A DNA stretch of 8,294 bases from Bacillota bacterium (lineage in GTDB: Bacteria; Bacillota_E; Symbiobacteriia; JAMDAP01): contig JAMDAP010000073.1 of assembly GCA_023484675.1 (NCBI GenBank), positions 1 to 8,294 on the forward strand, read 5' to 3'. Every line of letters starts with the position of its first letter. The first letter of the stretch is position 1. Under the pieces are notes generated by a model. That model was given only the letters and a program-made list of their open reading frames with translations. It was not told the origin of the DNA and ran no database searches. The translations under genes were made by a program, and so were the position numbers. This document shows, piece after piece, positions 1 through 5,884 of the stretch.

Positions 1-185
1 GGGCTCGTCCCACGGCGCGGACTAGGCCGGCGATCCGCCTCCTGCCCGGCAGGTGTCCCTCTTGCGAGCTAACACCCCAACTCGAAATCTGTCCGGCCCA
101 CGGACAAGCCCTGGAAAAGCCGCCAAGACCCGCGCCCCGCGTGGCTTTCTTGGGGTCCCCGATGCCCAAAAATGGCCAAACTAAA
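1..185. other. Left-edge stretch without a recognisable gene
   Basis: No reading frame here resembles a known protein on either strand. On the + strand the three frames close at about 25, 72 and 228, so one of them could carry the last codons of a gene beginning left of the window, but the residues are too few and too ordinary to identify. The stretch holds several small self-complementary elements, for example a perfect 6-bp stem with a 5-base loop at 90-106 and a pairing of 116-121 with 143-148. These could belong to the 3' untranslated region of an upstream transcript. I see no tRNA or known RNA motif in it. Confidence 0.5.
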
Positions 186-221
186 GGAACCGCCCGGGTA
201 GAACCCTACCCGGGCGGTTCC
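186..221. terminator. Perfect 16-bp hairpin upstream of secG, probable terminator
   Basis: Bases 186-201 pair perfectly with 206-221 around a 4-base loop, a very stable GC-rich stem. There is no T-tract on its right side. On its left side lie an A-run at 168-172 and a further A-rich stretch just before the stem, which would read as a broken U-rich tail on the - strand. It most likely ends the transcript of an upstream + strand gene outside the window, or works in both directions, and insulates the secG promoter. Without a clear + strand U-tract the direction is uncertain. Confidence 0.6.
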
Positions 222-286
222 ACGTAGTTCGGCTTCTCGGAGACCGCGTCCCAAGACTTCTTGACACGCCCGGACGTGGGCTCCGG

Positions 287-315
287 TTGCTCTCATGTGA
301 CCCATATGTTACAAT
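287..315 (+). promoter_or_regulatory. Extended -10 sigma-A-type promoter for secG
   Basis: The -10 hexamer TACAAT at 310-315 is preceded by TG at 307-308, giving the extended form TGnTACAAT. The -35 element TTGCTC at 287-292 matches only the first three consensus bases but sits at the optimal 17-bp spacing. A TTGACA at 261-266 has no suitable -10 at 16-18 bp. Transcription would start about 25-30 bases before the secG start codon, giving a short leader with a Shine-Dalgarno site. Confidence 0.6.
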
Positions 316-334
316 GCAGTAGCGTCTTTGCGAG

Positions 335-340
335 GGAGGT
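335..340 (+). promoter_or_regulatory. Shine-Dalgarno site fixing the secG start at a TTG
   Basis: GGAGGT at 335-340 lies 10 bases before TTG 351. It argues for this start over the longer in-frame opening from TTG 261, which lies upstream of the promoter, and over GTG 339, which overlaps the site itself. Confidence 0.65.
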
Positions 341-350
341 GCTGGAAGGG

Positions 351-578
351 TTGTACGTGTTTCTCATTGTAGTTCACGTCCTGATCGCCCTGGGGCTGAT
401 CGCCACGGTGCTGCTGCAGTCAGGTAAGGCGGCCGGCTTGTCCGGAGCCATCACTGGCGGTGCGGAGCAGGTGTTCGGCAAGAAGAAGGGCATGGACGAA
501 GTCCTGAGCCGCATTTCCACCGGTTTGGCCGTCGCCTTCATGATCACCTCGGTTTCGCTGACGCTGCTGAAGGGTTAA
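351..578 (+). CDS. secG: Protein translocase subunit SecG
   Basis: Small integral membrane subunit of the SecYEG protein-conducting channel, which assists SecA-driven export of preproteins across the cytoplasmic membrane. From TTG 351 the product has 75 residues, the usual length in Gram-positive bacteria. It has two hydrophobic helices (about residues 3-22 and 56-73) joined by the conserved cytoplasmic loop with LLQSGKAAGLSGAITGGAEQ at 21-40, then a VFGKKKG turn and basic residues. The start is non-AUG; the frame stays open upstream to TTG 261, but that extension contains the promoter and is probably not translated. The gene is a single transcription unit with a promoter at 287-315 and a terminator right after the stop. 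In many Bacillota secG is followed by rnr and smpB; here hppA follows. Identification is by recognition of the family motif. Confidence 0.93.
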   Translation: MYVFLIVVHVLIALGLIATVLLQSGKAAGLSGAITGGAEQVFGKKKGMDEVLSRISTGLAVAFMITSVSLTLLKG

Positions 579-591
579 CTATGGTAAGAAT

Positions 592-620
592 GCGCCGGTC
601 CATCTGGATCGGCGCCTTTT
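592..620 (+). terminator. Intrinsic terminator of secG
   Basis: A 10-bp stem pairs 592-601 with 606-615 (one G-U pair) around a 4-base loop, followed by TTTT at 617-620 and further T-rich bases (GTT). It begins 13 bases after the secG stop codon and faces the + strand, a standard Rho-independent terminator. Confidence 0.85.
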
Positions 621-650
621 GTTCGTATGCCGAGGGCGGAGGCGATAGGC

Positions 651-680
651 CAGGGGAAACCCTGCGGCGGGTTGCCCCAG
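651..680 (+). other. Imperfect hairpin in the secG-hppA gap, function unknown
   Basis: GGGG and AACCC at 653-662 pair with GGGTT and CCCC at 669-678, with one A-G mismatch and a 6-base loop. A variant of the right arm (GCGGTTACCCC) recurs at 687-697, about 20 bases downstream, so two alternative pairings are possible. The element lies between the secG terminator and the predicted hppA promoter, so it may not be in the hppA mRNA unless transcription starts further upstream. It matches no riboswitch class I can recall. Confidence 0.35.
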
Positions 681-727
681 CGTAGTGGCGGTTACCCCCT
701 GCCCGTCCACCGTTTACCGAAACCCGG

Positions 728-756
728 TTGTGTTTTCCTAGTACGGACGTTATCAT
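728..756 (+). promoter_or_regulatory. Probable sigma-A-type promoter of hppA
   Basis: TTGTGT at 728-733 (-35) and TATCAT at 751-756 (-10) are separated by exactly 17 bp. The spacer and the bases after it are more AT-rich than the surroundings. Predicted transcription start near 763 gives a leader of about 30 bases with a purine-rich GGGGGAG ribosome binding site at 781-787, five bases before the ATG. Confidence 0.6.
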
Positions 757-792
757 AAAACGTGCTTTTCAATACCTGCTGGGGGAGAGAAC

Positions 793-2880
793 ATGAACCT
801 GGTGACCATCATCCCGTTATCCGGACTGCTCGCCGTGGCCCTGATCGGGTACTTGATCTGGGACGTGGTCAGGCGCGACACCGGCGACGCCAAGATGCAG
901 GAGATCGCTGGGGCCATCAAGGAGGGGGCGTTGGCATTCCTCGCCCGCCAGTACAAGACGATCTACGGTTTGTCCATTGTCGTGGCAGTGGTCCTGTTCT
1001 TTGTCTCCAAGCCGGGTGAAGGCCTGTACACCGCCATTGCCTTCATCACCGGCGCGGTCGCCTCCGGCATCTCGGGGTACATCGGCATGTACAGCGCCGT
1101 CACCGCCAACCTGCGGGTGGCGGCAGGGGCCAAGCGCAGCCTCAACGAGGCTTTGCAGACAGCCCTTCGCGGCGGAGCCATCACCGGCTTTGCCGTGACC
1201 ACCCTGTCGCTGCTGGGTGTCTGGGGCCTCTACGAGATCGTGGCCAACGTCCTGGGCCAGGGGCCGCAGCACGCGCCTTCCCTGATCGTCGGTTTTGGCT
1301 TCGGCGCCAGCTTTGTGGCTCTCTTCGCCCAGCTCGGCGGCGGCATCTACACCAAGGCCGCCGACGTAGGGGCCGACCTGGTGGGCAAGGTCGAGGCCGG
1401 CATCCCTGAGGACGACCCTCGCAACCCCGCCGTCGTTGCCGACCTGGTGGGTGACAACGTGGGGGACTGCGCCGGCCGCGGTGCCGACCTCTTCGAGTCC
1501 ACGGCAGCCGAGAATATCGGTGCCATGATCCTGGGCGTCGGCCTGTTTCCGGTCTTCGGCGTCAAGGGCATCATTTTCCCGCTGGTTGCCCGTGCCATGG
1601 GCATCATCGCCTCCGCCATCGGCATCTTCACCGTGTCGGTGAAGGACGACGAGTCTGACCCCATGGCCGGCCTCAACCGCGGCTACTTCATCACCTCCGT
1701 TCTTGTCGCCATCGGCCTTTACTTTGTGGTCAACAACATGCTTGTCGGGCCCGGTGTCAAGACCCTTTACTTTTACCTGGCCGCCCTGGTGGGCCTGGTC
1801 ATGAGCTACATCTTCGTTTGGATCACCCAGTACTATACCGAGTATCGCTATCGCCCGGTGCGCGAGATCGCCCAGGCCTCGATCACCGGACCCGCCACCA
1901 ACATCATCGCCGGCGTGGCCGTCGGCTTTGAGGCCGTGGCTATCCCCGTCCTCGTCATCTCCGCTGCCATTTATGCCGCTTACTGGCTCGGTACCCAGGC
2001 GATGCCGAACGGCGGCCTGTACGGCACCGCCGTTGCCACCATGGGCATGCTTTCCACCGTGGCCTACATTCTGGCCATGGATACCTACGGTCCCATCACC
2101 GACAACGCCGGCGGCATCGTGGAGATGTCCGGGGCGCCGGAGGAGATCCGCCGCCGCACGGACCGGCTGGATGCTTCCGGCAACACCACCAAGGCCCTGA
2201 CCAAGGGCTACGCCGTGGGCTCCGCCTCCCTGGCCGCCTTCCTGCTGTTCTCCGCCTACATTGATGAGGTGAAGCTGCACATGGCCGGCGGCGATGCCGC
2301 CAAGGCCGTGGCCGCCTACTTCCCCATCGATATCGGTAAGCCCGAGGTCTTCATCGGCGCCTTCATCGGCGCCATGCTGGTCTTCCTCTTCAGCTCCACC
2401 GCCATCCGGGCTGTGGGCAAGGCCGCCCAGGTGATCATCCAGGAGGTCCGTAACCAGTTCAAGGAGATGCCCGGCATCATGGAGGGCACCCAGAAGCCGC
2501 TGTACGGCCGCGCCGTGGACATCGTCACCCGCGCCGCCCTGAAGGAGATGGTGCTTCCCGGCCTGCTGGTGGTGATCACCCCGGTGGTGGTCGGCCTGGT
2601 GCTGAAGGCCGAGGCTGCTGCCGCCTTCCTGATGGTCGCGACCATCACCGGCGTCATCCTGGCTCTCTTCCTCAATACCGGCGGCGGAGCCTGGGACAAC
2701 GCCAAGAAGTACATCGAGACCGGCGCCCTGGGCGGCAAGAAGTCCGACGCCCACAAGGCGGCTGTCGTGGGCGACACCGTGGGCGATCCCTTCAAGGATA
2801 CCGCCGGCCCGTCGTTGCACGTGCTGATCAAGCTGCTCTCCACCATCACCCTGGTGCTGGCCGGCCTGTTCGTGCGGTAG
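793..2880 (+). CDS. hppA: K+-independent H+-translocating membrane pyrophosphatase
   Basis: Integral membrane enzyme that hydrolyses cytoplasmic pyrophosphate and pumps protons outward, saving energy and driving biosynthesis. The 695-residue length and about 16 hydrophobic segments fit the family. Visible signatures are EGALAFLARQYKTI (44-57), the substrate/Mg2+ site DVGADLVGKVE (191-201) with the acidic stretch IPEDDPRNP (204-212), GDNVGDCAGRGADLFES (220-236), and the C-terminal GDTVGDPFKDTAGPSL (660-675). At GNTTKALT (463-470) residue 467 is Lys and residue 470 is Thr. In published work on this family, Lys in place of Ala at this site removes the K+ requirement and marks the K+-independent, proton-pumping subfamily; Na+-pumping members are K+-dependent. 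The pumped ion is therefore inferred as H+. ATG 793 follows a GGGGGAG ribosome site. It is monocistronic, with its own promoter and a terminator-like hairpin. Confidence 0.96.
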   Translation: MNLVTIIPLSGLLAVALIGYLIWDVVRRDTGDAKMQEIAGAIKEGALAFLARQYKTIYGLSIVVAVVLFFVSKPGEGLYTAIAFITGAVASGISGYIGMYSAVTANLRVAAGAKRSLNEALQTALRGGAITGFAVTTLSLLGVWGLYEIVANVLGQGPQHAPSLIVGFGFGASFVALFAQLGGGIYTKAADVGADLVGKVEAGIPEDDPRNPAVVADLVGDNVGDCAGRGADLFESTAAENIGAMILGVGLFPVFGVKGIIFPLVARAMGIIASAIGIFTVSVKDDESDPMAGLNRGYFITSVLVAIGLYFVVNNMLVGPGVKTLYFYLAALVGLVMSYIFVWITQYYTEYRYRPVREIAQASITGPATNIIAGVAVGFEAVAIPVLVISAAIYAAYWLGTQAMPNGGLYGTAVATMGMLSTVAYILAMDTYGPITDNAGGIVEMSGAPEEIRRRTDRLDASGNTTKALTKGYAVGSASLAAFLLFSAYIDEVKLHMAGGDAAKAVAAYFPIDIGKPEVFIGAFIGAMLVFLFSSTAIRAVGKAAQVIIQEVRNQFKEMPGIMEGTQKPLYGRAVDIVTRAALKEMVLPGLLVVITPVVVGLVLKAEAAAAFLMVATITGVILALFLNTGGGAWDNAKKYIETGALGGKKSDAHKAAVVGDTVGDPFKDTAGPSLHVLIKLLSTITLVLAGLFVR

Positions 2881-2929
2881 CCGGCTCGAGTCCGCGCCCT
2901 GCGCCACCCTGTCCGCCCTCGATGCAGTC

Positions 2930-2977
2930 AGCCCCGCCGGTCCGGGTTCTGTTCAACAGGCCCTGGACGGCGGGGCT
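2930..2977 (+). terminator. Terminator-like hairpin after hppA
   Basis: Bases 2930-2943 pair with 2965-2977 (13 pairs, one bulged G at 2939). The inner part can pair further (2944-2946 with 2961-2963, and a CTG/CAG step). It is followed by TTCCTTC rather than a clean T-run. The position, 50 bases past the hppA stop and just before the modA promoter, supports a role in transcription termination despite the weak U-tract. Confidence 0.6.
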
Positions 2978-2992
2978 TCCTTCGAGGCCACC

Positions 2993-3021
2993 ATGCCAAA
3001 TATCCTGGCCTATAGTATAAT
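2993..3021 (+). promoter_or_regulatory. Promoter of the mod operon
   Basis: A perfect consensus -10 TATAAT at 3016-3021 lies 17 bp after ATGCCA at 2993-2998, which matches four of six -35 bases. The segment 3011-3027 is the most AT-rich in the neighbourhood of a GC-rich window. The predicted transcription start near 3028 leaves a leader of about 40 bases with an AGGAGG site. The in-frame ATG at 2993 lies inside the -35 and cannot be the modA start if this promoter is used. Confidence 0.7.
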
Positions 3022-3026
3022 ATACT
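3014..3026. promoter_or_regulatory. Candidate operator: inverted repeat over the mod -10 element
   Basis: AGTATA-A-TATACT is an inverted repeat with 6-base arms and a one-base centre that overlaps the -10 hexamer. A regulator bound here would block RNA polymerase. The last gene of the operon encodes a DNA-binding protein with a molybdate-binding-type domain, so autoregulation is plausible. Short AT-rich palindromes also arise by chance around TATAAT boxes, so the operator role is inference. Confidence 0.4.
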
Positions 3027-3054
3027 TGCTTCCTACAAGCCCGAGGCCATTTCC

Positions 3055-3060
3055 AGGAGG
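3055..3060 (+). promoter_or_regulatory. Shine-Dalgarno site fixing the modA start at GTG
   Basis: AGGAGG at 3055-3060 lies seven bases before GTG 3068. It selects this start over the in-frame ATG 2993, which lies in the promoter, and yields a normal lipoprotein signal peptide. Confidence 0.75.
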
Positions 3061-3067
3061 CATCTCT

Positions 3068-3892
3068 GTGAAGGGAATCGCGTTGAAGAGAGTCGGGTTG
3101 AAGAGAGTCGCGTTGTCCATCCTTATCCTGGCCACAATCCTGGCACTGTCCGGCTGTGGCGCCAAGACCGCCCAGCCGGCCCCTCCCGCCCAACAGCCGG
3201 CCGAGATCATCGTTTCCGCGGCCGCCTCGCTCACCGATGTCCTGAAGGAACTCCAAACGGGGTTCGAGGCTACCAACAAGTCGGTGAAGCTTCGCTTCAA
3301 CTTCGGCTCCTCCGGAGCGCTCCTGCAGCAGATCGAGGCCGGCGCCCCGGTGGACATCTTCATTGCCGCAGCGCGGGAACCTATGGATGAACTGGGGCGA
3401 AAGGGCCTGGTGGAAGGGCCGGCCGTGAAGGTGCTGGCCACCAACAAGGTGGTGCTGATCGGCAGCCGCTCCGCTGGTGAGGCGGCCGGCTCCTGGGATG
3501 ACCTGAAGACGGACAGGGTGAGGAAAATCGCCCTGGGCGATCCCCAGCACGTGCCGGCCGGCCAGTACGGCAAGGCGGTGTTGGAGAAGCTCCACCTCTG
3601 GGGAGACGTCCGGAAGAAGCTGGTCCTCGGCGAGGACGTGCGCCAGGTGCTCAACTATGTGCAGGCGGGCGAGGTGCAGGCGGGAATCGTCTACAGTACC
3701 GACGCCGCCACCTCGCCGAATGTGGACATCGTGGCGGAGGCGCCCGCCGGCAGCCACGCCCCCGTGGTCTACCCCATGGCCGTTCTGAAGAACTCCAAGA
3801 ACGCTGAGGCAGCCCAGGCGTTTGCCGACTACCTGCTGTCTCCTCAGGGCAGAGAGGTTCTGACCAAGTCTGGATTTGGGAGTGCTGACTGA
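3068..3892 (+). CDS. modA: Molybdate ABC transporter substrate-binding lipoprotein ModA
   Basis: Extracytoplasmic receptor that captures molybdate (possibly tungstate) and delivers it to the ModB permease. From GTG 3068 it has 274 residues. A basic n-region (residues 2-13), a hydrophobic core (14-26) and the lipobox LSGC (Cys30) indicate a lipid-anchored protein, as expected for a cell without a periplasm. The mature part has the ModA pattern: SAAASL at 50-55, FGSSGALLQQI at 79-89 (serines expected to bind the oxyanion), GDPQHVPAGQYG at 157-168, and GIVYSTDA at 206-213, whose Tyr matches a ligand position in characterised ModA proteins. These assignments are by motif similarity. The signal-peptide n-region contains a 15-base tandem duplication (3082-3110). 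The stop codon abuts the modB start. Specificity for Mo over W cannot be settled from sequence. Confidence 0.93.
   Translation: MKGIALKRVGLKRVALSILILATILALSGCGAKTAQPAPPAQQPAEIIVSAAASLTDVLKELQTGFEATNKSVKLRFNFGSSGALLQQIEAGAPVDIFIAAAREPMDELGRKGLVEGPAVKVLATNKVVLIGSRSAGEAAGSWDDLKTDRVRKIALGDPQHVPAGQYGKAVLEKLHLWGDVRKKLVLGEDVRQVLNYVQAGEVQAGIVYSTDAATSPNVDIVAEAPAGSHAPVVYPMAVLKNSKNAEAAQAFADYLLSPQGREVLTKSGFGSAD
3082..3110 (+). repeat. 15-base tandem duplication in the modA signal peptide
   Basis: The 14-base string GTTGAAGAGAGTCG occurs at 3082-3095 and again at 3097-3110, a period of 15 bases with one unmatched base between. It encodes LKRVG-LKRVA, doubling the positive charge before the hydrophobic core. 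The CGTTG following the second copy repeats the beginning of the unit. The most likely origin is replication slippage. Confidence 0.85.
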
Positions 3893-4591
3893 GTGGTTCT
3901 CCTGTCATCCAATCTCCTAATCTCGTTCAAGATATCCCTGGTGGCGACGGCCCTGGTCTTCGCCGCCGGCCTTCCCCTCGCCTGGGCTCTCTCGCGCCCC
4001 GGTTGGAGGGGGCAGCGTCTGCTCGACGTGGCCGTCAACCTGCCGCTGGCGCTGCCCCCCACGGTGTTGGGTTATTACCTGTTGCTGCTGATCGGGCGCC
4101 GCGGCCCGGTGGGCAGACTCACCGAAGCGTTCTGGGGATCAACCCTGATCTTCACCGCCACGGCGGCAGTACTGGCGTCGGCGGTCGCCTCCCTGCCCCT
4201 GTTCGTGCAGGCTGCTCGCAACGCCCTGGAGGACGTGCCGGCCGAGGTGTACGAGGCCGCCCAGATCGACGGGGCGAGCCGGCGGCAGGCGTTTCGCTAT
4301 ATCTATGTGCCTCTGGCCTGGCCCGGCATCTGGACCGGGGTATTGCTGGCCTTCGCCCGATCGCTGGGGGAGTTCGGCGCCACGCTGATGGTGGCCGGCA
4401 ACATCCCCGGCAGGACGCAGACCATGGCCCTGGCCATCTACTCCGCCGTTCAGGCGGGTCAGCAGTCCACCGCCAACCTCCTGGCCCTGATCCTGACGGC
4501 AGTCGCTGCCCTCTCCATGTGGGTCGGGCTTCGCTGGCGCAGCCCGGCCCGGGTCGGCAGGCTCTTCGGCACAGGGGAGGCGTCGAGATGA
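3893..4591 (+). CDS. modB: Molybdate ABC transporter permease ModB
   Basis: Membrane subunit of the molybdate importer; two copies form the pore and dock to ModA outside and a ModC-type ATPase inside. It has 232 residues, the normal length, with five to six hydrophobic segments. The EAA loop that contacts the ATPase is clear at 121-146 (EAAQIDGASRRQAFRYIYVP, then LAWPGI). The ModB-typical stretch LGEFGATLMVAGNIPGRTQT follows at 158-177. The GTG start comes immediately after the modA stop, with GGGAG at 3878-3882 as ribosome site. The stop overlaps the start of the regulator gene by four bases (ATGA, 4588-4591), so the genes are translationally coupled. The intact EAA loop means an ATPase is required, but no modC is encoded in this window. 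Confidence 0.94.
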   Translation: MVLLSSNLLISFKISLVATALVFAAGLPLAWALSRPGWRGQRLLDVAVNLPLALPPTVLGYYLLLLIGRRGPVGRLTEAFWGSTLIFTATAAVLASAVASLPLFVQAARNALEDVPAEVYEAAQIDGASRRQAFRYIYVPLAWPGIWTGVLLAFARSLGEFGATLMVAGNIPGRTQTMALAIYSAVQAGQQSTANLLALILTAVAALSMWVGLRWRSPARVGRLFGTGEASR

Positions 4592-5766
4592 AGCCAGAGC
4601 AGCGGTACTTACGCAATAACCTGAAGCAGGTGAGAACCCGTCTGGGCCTGAGCCAGCAAGACCTGGCGGGAATGGTAGGCGTGACGCGCCAGACCATCGG
4701 CGGGGTGGAGGCGGGCCAGTACAGCCCATCGGCCACAGTGGCGCTCCGCCTCGCCGGCGCCCTGGGCTGCCGCGTCGAGGATCTCTTTTGGATAGAGGAG
4801 GACGTTCCGGAAATCGAAGCCGTTCTGGCCGAGCCAATGCCTGTGGGGGAGCGCCTTCGGGTCACTCTGGCGCGAGTGGGAGGCCGGTGGGTGGCGCACC
4901 CTCTGGTCGGCGATCGGGCCTTTCGCACCGAGTTGATTCCCGCCGATGGCCTGGCCACCTGGGACAAGGGGGCGGACCGGGTTCGAATCAGGCCTCTCGA
5001 TGACCCCCGGAGCTTTGCCCAAACAGCAGTGCTGGCGGGCTGCAGCCCCGCCCTCTCGCTCTGGGCCCGGGCGGCTGAGCGCTGGCATCCGGGGCTGCGG
5101 GTGCACTGGGCCTTCGCCAACAGCACGGCGGCCCTTGAAAGTCTGGGCCGGCGCCAGATTCACGCCGCCGGCGTGCACCTCTTCGACCCGGCCACGGGGG
5201 AACACAACGTTCCGTTTGTGCGGAAGGCCTTGCCCCAACAACCGGCGGTCCTGGTCAATCTGGGCGTGTGGGACGAGGGGCTGCTGGTTCGGTCTGGCAA
5301 TCCGCTGGGCCTGAGGACGGCAGCCGACCTCGCCCAGCCCGGCGTCACCCTGGTGAATCGCGAACCGGGCGCCGGCTCCCGTCAACTGCTGGAGCGCGCA
5401 CTGCGCCGGGAGCGGGTTCCCTTCCGAGCCGTGCCCGGTTTCGACCGGGTGGTCAGGAGCCATTTGGAGCTCGCCCGCGAGGTGGCCGCCGGCCGCGCCG
5501 ACGCCGGAGTGAGCGCCGCGGTCTTCGCCGCCGCCTTCGGGTTGGGGTTTGTCTCTCTGCACCAGGTGCGCTACGACGTGGTGGTTCTCAAGGAAGACCT
5601 TGAGGATCAGGTGGTGCGGCAACTGCTGGACCTCCTGAGCCACAGGCAGGTTCGGGCCCAGCTTGCCTCCCTGGGGGGCTACGACATCGGCCTCACCGGT
5701 GAGGTGGTGGCCACAGTGGAGCCGGCGGAGACACCGCGCCCGAAGAGCTCGGGGCAAGTACCTTAG
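4588..5766 (+). CDS. Xre-type HTH regulator with molybdate-binding-like (COG1910/PBP-like) domain
   Basis: Probable one-component cytoplasmic sensor of molybdate or a related oxyanion that controls this operon. The 392-residue product has an Xre/Cro helix-turn-helix at about 11-66 (LGLSQQDLAGMVGVTRQTIG at 19-38, then VEAGQYSPS). A linker at 72-145 contains RVGGRWVAHPL. A PBP-like domain at about 147-370 carries AGVHLFDPATGEHNVPF (194-210) and NREPGAGSRQLLERAL (257-272), patterns of the COG1910 'periplasmic molybdate-binding domain' family. It has no signal peptide or membrane segment, so ligand is sensed inside the cell. ATG 4588 overlaps the modB stop and follows GGGGAGG at 4574-4580; the frame is open further upstream but that part overlaps modB. 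It is analogous in logic to ModE but unrelated in its DNA-binding domain. Bases 5098-5224 recur at the window's right edge. Confidence 0.85.
   Translation: MKPEQRYLRNNLKQVRTRLGLSQQDLAGMVGVTRQTIGGVEAGQYSPSATVALRLAGALGCRVEDLFWIEEDVPEIEAVLAEPMPVGERLRVTLARVGGRWVAHPLVGDRAFRTELIPADGLATWDKGADRVRIRPLDDPRSFAQTAVLAGCSPALSLWARAAERWHPGLRVHWAFANSTAALESLGRRQIHAAGVHLFDPATGEHNVPFVRKALPQQPAVLVNLGVWDEGLLVRSGNPLGLRTAADLAQPGVTLVNREPGAGSRQLLERALRRERVPFRAVPGFDRVVRSHLELAREVAAGRADAGVSAAVFAAAFGLGFVSLHQVRYDVVVLKEDLEDQVVRQLLDLLSHRQVRAQLASLGGYDIGLTGEVVATVEPAETPRPKSSGQVP
5098..5224 (+). repeat. Copy 1 of an exact 127-bp direct repeat, inside the regulator gene
   Basis: Identical base for base to 8168-8294. Here it lies in an intact reading frame and codes for part of the PBP-like domain, including its conserved HLFDPATGEHN motif, so this is the original context. 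The base before it (5097, G) differs from the base before the other copy (8167, C), which sets the left boundary. The right boundary of the match is set only by the end of the window. Confidence 0.97.
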
Positions 5767-5844
5767 AATAACCCAGGCCCCACCGTCGACGCCGTCAAGA
5801 TTCTGGCGCTTTTTCCTGCACTCCCCGCAACTTTGGAGTGAGTT

Positions 5845-5868
5845 GTACGTCTTTTGGGTGAAACGTAC
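5845..5868. promoter_or_regulatory. Inverted repeat before the SIMPL gene
   Basis: GTACGT at 5845-5850 is matched by its complement ACGTAC at 5863-5868 across 12 bases, ending just before the ribosome site. Centre-to-centre spacing is 18 bp, compatible with a dimeric DNA-binding protein reading one face of the helix. It could equally form a weak RNA hairpin. A second 6-bp inverted repeat (5819-5824 with 5835-5840) lies upstream. I find no convincing -35/-10 pair in this 118-bp gap, so the gene may be read from the mod operon. Confidence 0.3.
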
Positions 5869-5871
5869 CAG

Positions 5872-5877
5872 AGGAGG
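5872..5877 (+). promoter_or_regulatory. Shine-Dalgarno site choosing between two adjacent ATG codons
   Basis: AGGAGG at 5872-5877 is four bases before ATG 5882 and seven before ATG 5885. The second spacing is the better one, so 5885 is preferred. The choice changes only one Met at the front of the signal peptide. Confidence 0.55.
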
Positions 5878-5884
5878 GTGCATG

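Noticed and set aside
261..350. N-terminal extension of SecG to TTG 261
   Set aside because: It would give 30 extra residues not found in SecG, and it spans the predicted promoter; the ribosome site points to TTG 351.
817..2907. A 696-codon open frame on the - strand opposite hppA
   Set aside because: It is a mirror of the GC-rich codon pattern of hppA. Its translation is low-complexity (Gly, His, Asp, Gln rich), resembles no protein, and the + strand product has every family motif.
2993..3067. N-terminal extension of ModA to ATG 2993
   Set aside because: It overlaps the promoter -35, has no ribosome site, and would bury the lipoprotein signal peptide 25 residues inside the protein.
5790..5814. 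Intrinsic terminator after the regulator gene
   Set aside because: There is a run of five T's at 5810-5814, but the stem before it is only 4 bp (5790-5793 with 5805-5808) with an 11-base loop.
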